From contig DATGFN010000060.1 of NCBI GenBank assembly GCA_035308965.1, forward strand, positions 62,001-126,000: 64,000 nucleotides of DNA. Direction: 5' to 3'. Position 1 is the first letter of the stretch, and every line of letters begins with the position of its first letter. Shown here one piece after another: positions 52,901 through 60,307 of the stretch. Source of the DNA: DASYXZ01 sp035308965 (GTDB lineage: Bacteria; Acidobacteriota; Terriglobia; UBA7540). The notes under the pieces are model-generated. The model searched no databases. It worked only from the letters and a program-made list of their open reading frames with translations, and was not told the origin of the DNA. The position numbers and the translations under genes are program-made.

Positions 52901-53255
52901 CGTCAGTTAGGGTACGGTTGGCAAAAATCGGAGGCATGCGGAAGGCGGGATCCTTGGAGCTGATTTTCTGATAGAGCTTGCTCTGCGATGAATTGCCCGC
53001 CACGATAATTTTGTATCCGCCGCGGTCCACAAACAAACCTTCGGTTTCGTCCAGGCGCAGATTGGCCATGCGCTGCTTTTCGTCCGGACCGTGGCAGGCA
53101 AAACATGTATCGGAAAGGATGGGGCGAACTTCGCGATCGAAATCGATGGGCTTGGCCGGGGTCTCCGACGGTGGCGCGGATGCCATGCGCGTGGCGCCGA
53201 GTATCGAGGCTAGGGTAATTGAAATCAGGAGAGCAGAAACCAGCTTGACTTTCAA
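49929..53255 (-). CDS. PSCyt1-PSCyt2-LamG-PSD1 cytochrome-like secreted protein (DUF1549/DUF1553)
   Basis: 1,108 aa from a TTG at 53255 with GGGGGA upstream; the frame is open to 53417 but without a start of quality. After a signal peptide (1-26) comes a Planctomycete-type cytochrome c domain with haem site CFACHG (51-56), the DUF1549 domain (HFVLAGLEQNGLKPSPEA, then RYSDTHGYHID and GCARCHDHKYDPI, a second CxxCH), a LamG/concanavalin-like sugar-binding domain (about 510-690), a charged coiled segment, and a C-terminal DUF1553 (LAQWIVDPRNPLTARVAVNRYW). It likely binds glycans and moves electrons together with the DUF1501 protein. Function in detail is unknown. Confidence 0.9.
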   Translation of the reverse strand: MKVKLVSALLISITLASILGATRMASAPPSETPAKPIDFDREVRPILSDTCFACHGPDEKQRMANLRLDETEGLFVDRGGYKIIVAGNSSQSKLYQKISSKDPAFRMPPIFANRTLTDAQIELIKKWIDQGAHWEKHWAWQTPKRPAVPEVQHKSWPRNPIDHFVLAGLEQNGLKPSPEAGQATLLRRVTLDLTGLPPTPAELDSFLKDKSPDAYEKRVDTLLASPHYGERMTMGWLDLARYSDTHGYHIDSLRDMWPWRDWVIKAFNQNMSYDQFTVEQLAGDLLPNATPDDKIATGFSRNHMIDFEGGAIPQEYQVEYVVDRVSTTGAAWLGITIGCARCHDHKYDPIKQKDFYKFFAFFNTVPERGLDGQSGNATPVLEMPTPEQQHQLADLDARIAATLAAIPEKDMVSHENDWRQGRLASMPAPPQDGLTAHYEFEGNLNDSSGHGLNAKTARGDVVYDDGAVGKAVELSGETQVDFDGAGDFDRNQAFSMALWVNPYGSKGIELLQKRDASANWRGYEISLDDPIYTGLFTRNTRLYVRLANRWPDNAIEVESKDRVLSTTPFFLTGNHHLVINYDGSGKASGLQIFLDGKLVVMEAVKDQLGGTIRTSPPLQVGNKNIGRPIKGLLDDFRIYNRTLTEAEAENLAVRLPARTLLADLAGKPVEEIDSLKPEKPPEEVKIGETDKAESKEKQTENQLKNHQARLSEYFLSIEAPDQYRKLYAQLKELRKEKEKLQKAIPTTMVMAEMKTPRDTFILGRGQYDNPKEKVSPGVPSFLPPMPPNAPANRLGLAQWIVDPRNPLTARVAVNRYWQDYFGIGLVKTSEDFGSQGDPPSNPDLLDWLATEFVRTGWDVKAMQRLIVTSATYRQSSKVTPEMEERDPENRMLARGPRVRLAAEEVRDNALAISGLLSEKIGGPSVYPYQPKGIWEEMAFGEGFSGQTYKQGTGPDLYRRSMYTVWKRTVPPPALTTFDAPDREKCTARRILTNTPLQALVLMNDPTYVEAARVLAERMMKEGGKSPAARVDFAFRLATARAPSQGEEAVLVETYQQQLSDFRRQQTDAAKLLSVGDSKYDPRLKKPELAAWTTVASMILNLDETITKE

Positions 53256-53362
53256 ATTCGGTCCCCCGCGAAGGCAGCCATCCCAACCTGAACTTATATA
53301 CAAACTATAGCAAGTCTGAGGGCGAAATCCAGAAGAGAATATATAGATGGCGGTGGAGAAAA

Positions 53363-54658
53363 TTATTCGACAGCAAGATATGCATAGCGGAGCACAAACA
53401 ACAGTGTGAGGATCCAAATCAGCGGGCTGATTTCGCGGTGTTTCCCGGAGCCCACTTTAATAAAGGTGTAGGAAATCAGTCCGAGGCTCAGCCCGGTGGC
53501 CACGCTGAAGGTAAGCGGGGTAGCCAGAATGGTGAGGAAAGCGGGGAAGGCTTCGGTGAAATCGTCCCAGCGAATGCGCGCCACGGACTGGCACATCAGC
53601 GCGCCCACCAGGATCAGCACCGGCGCGGTGGCGTAACCGGGAATGGCGCTGACGATGGGCGAGCAGAACAGTGCGGCCAGGAACAGCGCCGCAATCACAA
53701 TGTTGCCGAGGCCGGTGCGCGCGCCCGCCGCCACTCCGGCGGCGCTTTCAATGTAGCTGGTGACGGTGGAGGTTCCCGTCAACGAGCCGAAAATTGTTCC
53801 CACCGCGTCCGCCAGCAGGGCACGGCCGGCGCGGGGCAATTGACCGCCGCGCATGAATCCTCCTTGCTCGCACACGCCCACCAGGGTTCCCACGTTGTCA
53901 AACAGGTCCACAAAGAAGAAAGCGAAAATTAGTTCCACCAGCCCCAGCTTGGCCGCACCGGCAAGATCCAGTTTCAGGAACGTACCCCCAGGATGCGGCA
54001 GGGAAAACAAATGCTGCGGCCACTGGGCGTGCCTGCTGAGGACTCCCACCAATGTCGCTGCCGCCATACCAATCAGAATCGAGCCCGGTACCTTGCGCGC
54101 CATGAGGACGGCGGTGAGGATCAGCCCGAAAGTGGCCAGTTGCGCTTCCGGATCGGAGAAGCTGCCGAGCGTAACCAGCGTCGCCTTGGATTGCACCACC
54201 AGCCTGGCGTTGCGCAGGCCGACGAAGGCGATGAACAATCCGATGCCCACGGCCGTGCTGTGCTTCAGGCAGTCGGGAATTCCGTTCACAATCTGTTCGC
54301 GAACCCGCGTTAGGGTCAGCGCCAGGAAAAGCAGGCCGGAAAGAAACACCACGCCGAGCGCCGTCGGCCACGGGACGCCCCTGCCGAGCACAATGGAATA
54401 AGTGAAGTAGGCGTTCAACGACATGCCGGGCGCGAGCGCAATGGGATAATTCGCCCACAGTCCCATCACCAATGTGGCCAGAGCTGAAGAAACGCATGTG
54501 GCAAAGAGCACACCCTCAATCGGCATCCCCGCTTCAGCGAGGATGCGCGGATTGACCACGACGATATAGGCCATGGTCATGAACGTGGTCAACCCCGCCA
54601 GTAGTTCGGTGCGGGCGGTGGTCTTGTTTTCAGCTAGTTTGAATAAGCGTTCGAGCAA
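53363..54658 (-). CDS. NCS2/AzgA-type purine (adenine/guanine/hypoxanthine) permease
   Basis: 431 aa, TTG start with GAGG 5 nt upstream. Many hydrophobic helices. The AzgA-like hallmarks are present: ELLAGLTTFMTMAYIVVVNP near the start, GMSLNAYFTY, GVGLFIAFVGLRNA, FVDLFDNVGTLVGV and GTSTVTSYIESAAGVAAGARTG with the acidic residues used for proton-coupled purine uptake. Length is normal for the family. The window also encodes a nucleoside hydrolase and a cytidine deaminase, so the region as a whole has nucleobase salvage functions, though these are not in one operon. Confidence 0.92.
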   Translation of the reverse strand: MLERLFKLAENKTTARTELLAGLTTFMTMAYIVVVNPRILAEAGMPIEGVLFATCVSSALATLVMGLWANYPIALAPGMSLNAYFTYSIVLGRGVPWPTALGVVFLSGLLFLALTLTRVREQIVNGIPDCLKHSTAVGIGLFIAFVGLRNARLVVQSKATLVTLGSFSDPEAQLATFGLILTAVLMARKVPGSILIGMAAATLVGVLSRHAQWPQHLFSLPHPGGTFLKLDLAGAAKLGLVELIFAFFFVDLFDNVGTLVGVCEQGGFMRGGQLPRAGRALLADAVGTIFGSLTGTSTVTSYIESAAGVAAGARTGLGNIVIAALFLAALFCSPIVSAIPGYATAPVLILVGALMCQSVARIRWDDFTEAFPAFLTILATPLTFSVATGLSLGLISYTFIKVGSGKHREISPLIWILTLLFVLRYAYLAVE

Positions 54659-54845
54659 GGGGTCCTCGATTGGGTTAGAGAAAGAGGAGGGAGTATAAAC
54701 TTTGGGCGCGGTGTGGTCAACGCGCGCGGGCGTGCGCGCTCGGTTAATTCAGGCGGTCATCGGAGTTGGCGCCGAAATAATTGGGCGGGGATTCAAAAGT
54801 GGCTTTATCTGCGTCGGGTATCCGGGGGTTGGCGGGAAGCGTGCC

Positions 54846-55469
54846 TTATCGAATCCATCCCGGCTGGCAGTCTTCGTGGCGACACTGGTCAATCAAATCC
54901 GAAATGGCCTTCTCATCGGCGATGATCATTTCTTTCTCTGATTGGATATCGGCGCGCAATCCCGCGCCCTGGGCGACCCACGAATCGTAATTAAAATGCT
55001 GGTTCACTTTATTAGTTGTCACCATTTCATGGCCGTGAACTACGTAGCCGGCCGCCACCGCATCCCGGTAATGATCATCCATCTCCGTCTGAAGGGTTGC
55101 AAGGCGCGCCTTATCGGATGCCAAATTAGCCCGGGACTTATCCATCTTGCCGCGGAAATACTTTTCATCGTGGGGCACCGAACTTGAAGCATCTGATTTA
55201 GCGTCCGCGTCGCCGTTCGCCTTTCCCTTAGCTGAGGTTTTGGTCGAAGATGGTGAGGACGGCTCATCGGGAGGATGTGAAGGCATATCCTCGTTTGAGT
55301 ATACTTTGGCGGGTTGTTTCCCATCCTTGTCTTTCTTGGCGCGTTGTTCTCGCGCGAGGTCCGCCAGTGATTTCGTCTCTTCACCTCCACTCTGCGCTCT
55401 GCTGAATACGGGGGTGAAAACAAGAACGGCGCAGAGGGGCAAGGCGAAACGCGTAATCCTCAAATGCAT
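54846..55469 (-). CDS. Charged secreted protein of unknown function
   Basis: 207 aa from ATG 55469 (GGAG 8-9 nt upstream). Signal peptide to about residue 26 (VFTPVFSRAQ). The mature part begins with a lysine-rich segment LADLAREQRAKKDKDGKQPAK common in small acidobacterial secreted proteins, followed by a low-complexity Ser/Pro/Asp linker (about 60-105). The rest is a helical region (FRGKMDKSRANLASDKARL, QSEKEMIIADEKAISDLID) likely to be a coiled coil, ending in DQCRHEDCQPGWIR with two cysteines. Not recognised as a named family. Confidence 0.78.
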   Translation of the reverse strand: MHLRITRFALPLCAVLVFTPVFSRAQSGGEETKSLADLAREQRAKKDKDGKQPAKVYSNEDMPSHPPDEPSSPSSTKTSAKGKANGDADAKSDASSSVPHDEKYFRGKMDKSRANLASDKARLATLQTEMDDHYRDAVAAGYVVHGHEMVTTNKVNQHFNYDSWVAQGAGLRADIQSEKEMIIADEKAISDLIDQCRHEDCQPGWIR

Positions 55470-55681
55470 GGACTTTTCTCCTAAACAGAACGAGCAACAA
55501 TACATTTCTACTCCTCATATTCCAATGAAGTCAATATAGCCGTAGAAATATGTCGGATTCTTTACAACTCTGCAACGGAGGGGCTGTAGGGGTATGGATT
55601 GCCGTACCCCTTTGCAATGGCTGAGAGAAAAAAGGGCAGGGCAGGCTTGCTAAAGCGTAGTCCGCCCAGGCGACCCTGCTT

Positions 55682-55855
55682 CTACATTGGGATCGACGAG
55701 TGCCCTTTGGTTTTAATCTTCTCTGAGGGCATTTTCTGCCCGTGGTGATGGTTCTCCTGAAGTGGCGAAACGTCGGCATTGGCAAACGCATAGGCAAGCA
55801 GGCCAAGAATTAGAGCAGCACCCGCAAGAAGGCGATGAAAACGATTCATCTGCAT
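55682..55855 (-). CDS. 57-residue secreted peptide
   Basis: ATG at 55855 with a strong GGAGGTG 4 nt upstream, a second ATG two codons on, and a TAG at 55682-55684. The peptide starts MQMNRFHRLLAGAALILGLL, a signal peptide likely cut after AYAFANA, and leaves about 30 residues with a histidine cluster (QENHHHGQKMPSEK) and a basic end. The ribosome site and signal peptide make it a credible gene despite its size. The histidines could bind metal, but nothing proves a function. Overlapping longer readings in other frames have no such start. Confidence 0.6.
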   Translation of the reverse strand: MQMNRFHRLLAGAALILGLLAYAFANADVSPLQENHHHGQKMPSEKIKTKGHSSIPM

Positions 55856-56271
55856 CTTTCACCTCCAACTATAAAATTGCATTCGATGGTCTTTCTTCAT
55901 AATTTAAGAATTGAGGGCAACATCTCACTGCATAAGTTAAGGTGCTTACCCCCGTTAACATATTCCTCCATTTTAGACTGATGCAAACTCCATGCCATCA
56001 GACTGGGGTTTGAACCTCTCCAAACAAAGGACTTCCGCCGCGTAGGGACGCCCGGTTTTGGTAATTTTCACCAAATCCCAAGTAAACTTTTCCATTTTAA
56101 CCGGCAATATTGCCACAACAGATAGGGCTGCCGCCTATTAGGCAGTCCCCCTGTCCGGAGCAATCCTTATCCGATAAATGTCGCAGGGGTGTCCGTCAGC
56201 CGACGGAACGCTCCATCTTTGGTATGCCTGTAATATTGTGGGCGATTCCTTGGAAAGGTCTGCGAGAGGGT
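55856..56271. other. 416-bp intergenic region, upstream of the small secreted peptide
   Basis: No gene. A perfect 12-bp palindrome GGCAATATTGCC lies at 56103-56114 and a small hairpin CTGCC/GGCAG at 56128-56145. A + strand reading of 78 codons from 56110 has no ribosome site and runs into the next gene antisense. Confidence 0.4.
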
Positions 56272-57909
56272 TTAACTGGCTACCGTTTCGTTTTGCAAAT
56301 CCGGGGCGACGTTCTCAATTTCGATTCTGACCAGCTCGTTGTCTAGATTGCTCACCACGGTTTTGGCATAGCGGATGAAATGGTGTCCGGAGAGCAGCAT
56401 GGCAACACCCATGCTGAACTTCGCTTGATCGAAGGACCAGCGGCCAATGAGTCGCAGCAGGAACTTCCAGTAGGCTTTCCGATAGGGGGAAAGGATGCCT
56501 TGATGAAGGATGGAGCGGACGATGATGCCCATCAGGGGCCAGAGGGGAATTGACGACGCGCGTTGCGGCTTGCGGGACTTCCATTGCAAGAGCGATCGAT
56601 AGCACCGCTCGTAAAAGGCGGGAGCGGCGTAAAGCGACGCAAGAACTTTTCGGTAACCCTTCACCAGGACAGGCAAGGGGATGAGAGTCCTGAAATTGGG
56701 CGGATCGAAGTTGCTGGTGGCTTGGCTCTCCATGAGCAGCCGGCCTTCCTTCATCATCCGATCAAAAAGCGGAGTCGTGGGAGGCGCTTGCAAAAATCCG
56801 GCCATGGCCCAGGGGATGGCGGCCTTTTCAATGAAGTCCGTTTGCTGGTCGAAAATATCCTCGGTGTCGGAATCGAATCCGATAATGAAGCCCGCAGTGA
56901 CCCAAAGGCCTTCGCTCTGAATATAGCGAATGCTCTCCAATGGATCGCGGCGCAGGTTTTGAAATTTCTTGGCTTCGGTCAGGGATTTCGAGGAGGGACT
57001 TTCGATACCGATAAAGACATAGAAAAAATTCGCATCCACCATGGCCTTGATGAGTTCAGCCCGCTCGGCGAGGTCGATGGAAGCTTCGGTGTAGAGCAGC
57101 ATCGGATAACCATGCGACTCCTGCCACTCTTTCAGCGCGACGGCCAGTTGAAGAGCCAGCTTGTGGTTGCCGATAAAGTTGTCGTCTACGATAAAAACCT
57201 GTTCGCGCCAGCCGAGGTTATAGAGCGCCTCCAGCTCCGCCATCAACTGGGCGGGGCTTTTGGTTCGCGGCTTCCTTCCGTAAATGGTGATGATGTCGCA
57301 GAACTCACATTGGAAGGGGCAGCCGCGGGAGAACTGCACCGCCATGGAAGCGTACTTCCCGATTTTGAGCAAATCAAAGCGCGGCAGCGGGGTCTTGCTG
57401 ACGTCGGGCTTGTCCGTAATCGTGTATAGCCGTTGGGCGGAGCCGCGCTCAATGTCAGCGGCAATTTCCGCGAAAGCCTCATCGGGCTCGCCTACCACCA
57501 CATGATCCGCCAGCCGAAGCAAAAGTTCGGGCTCGCTGCTGGCGAAGGGGCCGCCGATCATGGTGCGCCGGCCGAGCGACCGCGCCCGTAGGAGTATTTC
57601 GCGAATATCATCCTTCTGGACGCGCATGCCGCTGACCATGACGAGGTCAGCCCACAGGATGTCCGCATCGAGCAGCTCTTCGAAACTCCGGTCGATCAAC
57701 CTGATCGTCCAGTTCTTGGGGCAAAGCGCGGCGACGGTGAGCAGCCCGAGTGGCGGCTGGTCGGTCTCAATGGGAACTAGGTCCAGAATCCCGTCAAAGC
57801 TCCAGAAAGAGGAGGGAAATCGGGGCCAAATCATCAGGACTTTGAGTGCGGGTCCAAGAGGAGGGAAACCTTGATTTTCCCGAATGTCTTCAGCGGTTTG
57901 CGGCGCCAT
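56272..57909 (-). CDS. B12-binding radical SAM protein, hopanoid C-2 methylase (HpnP)-like
   Basis: 545 aa. Residues 22-160 are a cobalamin-binding Rossmann domain (VLMIWPRFPSSFWSFDGILD, PPLGLLTVAALCP) without the D-x-H-x-x-G motif, as usual for this class. The radical SAM cluster ligands are Cys197, Cys201 and Cys204 in RGCPFQCEFCDI, followed by IYGRKPRTKS and EQVFIVDDNFIGN. A C-terminal DUF4070-type domain ends the protein. This order and the WPxFPxSFWS/VDDNxIGN motifs match HpnP-like methylases, but related members act on other substrates. No other hopanoid gene is nearby, so the substrate is unproven. Confidence 0.85.
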   Translation of the reverse strand: MAPQTAEDIRENQGFPPLGPALKVLMIWPRFPSSFWSFDGILDLVPIETDQPPLGLLTVAALCPKNWTIRLIDRSFEELLDADILWADLVMVSGMRVQKDDIREILLRARSLGRRTMIGGPFASSEPELLLRLADHVVVGEPDEAFAEIAADIERGSAQRLYTITDKPDVSKTPLPRFDLLKIGKYASMAVQFSRGCPFQCEFCDIITIYGRKPRTKSPAQLMAELEALYNLGWREQVFIVDDNFIGNHKLALQLAVALKEWQESHGYPMLLYTEASIDLAERAELIKAMVDANFFYVFIGIESPSSKSLTEAKKFQNLRRDPLESIRYIQSEGLWVTAGFIIGFDSDTEDIFDQQTDFIEKAAIPWAMAGFLQAPPTTPLFDRMMKEGRLLMESQATSNFDPPNFRTLIPLPVLVKGYRKVLASLYAAPAFYERCYRSLLQWKSRKPQRASSIPLWPLMGIIVRSILHQGILSPYRKAYWKFLLRLIGRWSFDQAKFSMGVAMLLSGHHFIRYAKTVVSNLDNELVRIEIENVAPDLQNETVAS

Positions 57910-58096
57910 GTGCTTCGGCCAATCCGTCGATAGAGATTTTCTACCCTGTCCGCTGGATTTTACTCGAAGTTTCGGATTCAGCAGAAAGTATAACTAGACG
58001 ATACGCCCTGCGCCCGGCCATGTCAACCTCAAATTGGGTCGACGGCGAATGTAAGATTCTCAGCACAGTCTCTCGGCTGTTTGTTATGCTACGACG

Positions 58097-59062
58097 ATGC
58101 CGCGAACGTTTTTAATTGATACGGACACGGCGTCCGACGATGCCGTCGCGCTCATCATGGCCTGCCGCGCCCCCGACGTCCGCTTGGCCGCCATCACCAC
58201 GGTAGCCGGGAACGTGGATGTGGGACAGGCCACGAGTAACGCGCTCTACACGGTGGAGCTCTGCGGCGGGGACGTTCCGGTTTACGCGGGAGCGACGCAA
58301 CCGCTGGTCCGCAAATACGAGAATGCAACCTGGTTTCACGGCCGCGATGGATTGGGCGATCACGGTTATCCGCCCCCGCGCAAAACTCCCCAAAGAATGC
58401 ATGCGGTGGACGCCATCATCGAGACCATTGAAGCGAATCCCGGACTGGTTTTCGTTACTTTGGGGCCGCTCACCAATGTGGCCCTGGCTCTGGCCAAACG
58501 GCCCGCCATCGCGCGCCAGGTCAGCCGTTGTGTGGTGATGGGCGGGGCGCCCTGCTGCGAAGGCAATGTGACTCCGGCGGCTGAATACAACATTTGGGTT
58601 GATCCGGAAGCGGCGCGCATGGTGATGCGCAGCGGCCTCCCCATCGAACTAGTCGGCTGGCATCTTTGCCGATTCGATGCCGCATTGAATTTGAGCGAAA
58701 TCGAATTCGTCTTGGGATTGAAAACCGAGCGCGCCCGCTTCGCCATCGAATGCAACAGCCACGCGCAAAAGGCTTATCTGGAGCAAACAGGCATGCACGG
58801 AATTTCACTTCCCGACCCGGTGGCCATGTCCATTGCCCTTGACCCGAGTGTCGGAACAAGCTGGAGTGAGCACTGGGTGGACGTGGAAACCTCGAGCGAA
58901 TTGACGCGTGGCATGACCGTGGTGGACCGCCTGAACGCCGCGGGCAATGATCGCAATCGCGCGGTTTGGTCGGAATCCCTGGCTCGCGCAACGAAATCCA
59001 AAGTTTGCTGGACAATTGATGTGAAGCGCTGGAAGGAATCTCTTTTTTCGGCTCTGCGCTGA
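58097..59062 (+). CDS. Inosine-uridine-type nucleoside hydrolase
   Basis: 321 aa. The calcium- and ribose-binding signature DTDTASDDA (8-16) starts the protein, and later motifs include VAGNVDVGQATSNAL, the GGDVPVYAGA loop, VMGGAPCCEGNVTPAAEYNIWVDPEAA and the final DPVAMSIALDP. It hydrolyses the N-glycosidic bond of nucleosides to base and ribose; purine or pyrimidine preference is not evident. No signal peptide, so it is cytoplasmic. It is first in a plus-strand run with a cytidine deaminase 70 bp downstream, consistent with nucleoside salvage. Confidence 0.93.
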   Translation: MPRTFLIDTDTASDDAVALIMACRAPDVRLAAITTVAGNVDVGQATSNALYTVELCGGDVPVYAGATQPLVRKYENATWFHGRDGLGDHGYPPPRKTPQRMHAVDAIIETIEANPGLVFVTLGPLTNVALALAKRPAIARQVSRCVVMGGAPCCEGNVTPAAEYNIWVDPEAARMVMRSGLPIELVGWHLCRFDAALNLSEIEFVLGLKTERARFAIECNSHAQKAYLEQTGMHGISLPDPVAMSIALDPSVGTSWSEHWVDVETSSELTRGMTVVDRLNAAGNDRNRAVWSESLARATKSKVCWTIDVKRWKESLFSALR

Positions 59063-59132
59063 CCTGCCCAGAAATCGTGGCAGAATTGGAATGGCCCGGG
59101 TTGGCCCGGCAGGTCCTTGTTAGGATTAAGGA

Positions 59133-60176
59133 ATGATTGATTGGCGGCCAATCGGTCCGCATGAATTGCTGAGCAGGCGAACCGCATTGTTCTTTCTGGC
59201 GGGGTTTCCGGTGGGGGTGACGATGGCGAAGGAAATCAACTCTTCAGTCAATTTGCGGCTCGATTCTTCCACCTTGCGGAAGCTGGTGCATTTTCGGAGT
59301 CCGGATTCCTACGATCGATTGTTGCGAATTTTGAATGACTCGAAATTGCGGGGCCACATTCCCGCCGCCGATGTCGATTCCGTTCTTGAAGGGGAAAACT
59401 GGCCGGTGGAGAAGTTGATGATGGAATTGCTGCCGGTCGCTCAAACCTATTCTCAATCACCCATCTCGCAGTATCGAGTGGGTGCGATCGTGCGCGGCGG
59501 TAGCGGTTCGTTATATCTCGGTACCAACATTGAAGTGCCCGGTCAGGTGTTGGGGTTCGCGGTCCACGGCGAACAGGCGGCAGTAGCCAATGCGTTCATG
59601 CACGAGGAACACGGACTCACCACCCTGGCGGTCACCGCACCGCCTTGCGGGCATTGCCGCCAATTTCTGAACGAGCTCGAGCAGAGCGCAGATCTGAAAA
59701 TTTACGTTAAGAATGAAACGCCAACCACATTGGGGGCTCTGCTGCCGGCGTCATTCGGGCCCGGCAATCTGAATGTGAGAGATAGACTTTTCAAAGGGAC
59801 AAAGGCTGACTTGAAAATGATTGCGCCCACGGCGGACATGCTGTCCACCGCGGCTTTGGACGCGGCGCGCAAAGCCTACGCGCCCTACACCAAAGCGTGG
59901 GCGGGGGTGGCGATCCTTTCCTTGTCCAAAGTCGTGTACACCGGGTCCTACATTGAAAGCGCCGCCTACAATCCGAGCTTGTCCCCGTTGCAAACCGCGC
60001 TGGTGGGCTTGGTCATGTCCGGTGAGAAGCTGTCCAACATTTATTCCGCAGTGCTGGTGGAGATGGAGAAGGCGCCTATCAGCCAAAGGAGCGCCACTCA
60101 GGCCGTGCTCGATTCGATCGCGCCTGAGGCGCGCATGCGCCGCGTCCCTGCACGCATTAATTTGCAGACGCGTTGA
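59133..60176 (+). CDS. cdd: Cytidine deaminase (two-domain type) with hydrophobic N-extension
   Basis: 347 aa from ATG 59133; an internal ATG at 59223 with GGGGGTGACG upstream would give a 317-aa enzyme without the extension. The catalytic core is intact: His145-Gly146-Glu147 (HGEQAAV) and Cys172/Cys175 in PPCGHCRQF, with the same spacing as E. coli cytidine deaminase His102/Glu104/Cys129/Cys132; the usual Ala of H-A-E is Gly. The C-terminal half (about 215-340) is the non-catalytic second domain. The first 30 residues (LLSRRTALFFLAGFPVG) look like an export signal, which would be odd for this enzyme and needs a decision between starts. Confidence 0.88.
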   Translation: MIDWRPIGPHELLSRRTALFFLAGFPVGVTMAKEINSSVNLRLDSSTLRKLVHFRSPDSYDRLLRILNDSKLRGHIPAADVDSVLEGENWPVEKLMMELLPVAQTYSQSPISQYRVGAIVRGGSGSLYLGTNIEVPGQVLGFAVHGEQAAVANAFMHEEHGLTTLAVTAPPCGHCRQFLNELEQSADLKIYVKNETPTTLGALLPASFGPGNLNVRDRLFKGTKADLKMIAPTADMLSTAALDAARKAYAPYTKAWAGVAILSLSKVVYTGSYIESAAYNPSLSPLQTALVGLVMSGEKLSNIYSAVLVEMEKAPISQRSATQAVLDSIAPEARMRRVPARINLQTR

Positions 60177-60307
60177 AACCTGCGATGTCGCCGCCCAATA
60201 CCATGGCAGGCGTTCCGCGCGATACGCGGCCCGAAACGGTATCCTGCAAAGGTTGTTGCCATCCTGGTGAATTCCTGACTATTCTGAATCTGGACTCATA
60301 CGCCGCC

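Noticed and set aside
55531..55806. 91-codon minus-strand frame over the small peptide gene
   Set aside because: Different frame from the peptide, no ribosome site and arginine/proline-rich shadow composition.
56563..57429. 288-codon open frame on the plus strand
   Set aside because: Antisense to the radical SAM gene, which carries an intact CxxxCxxC cluster motif.
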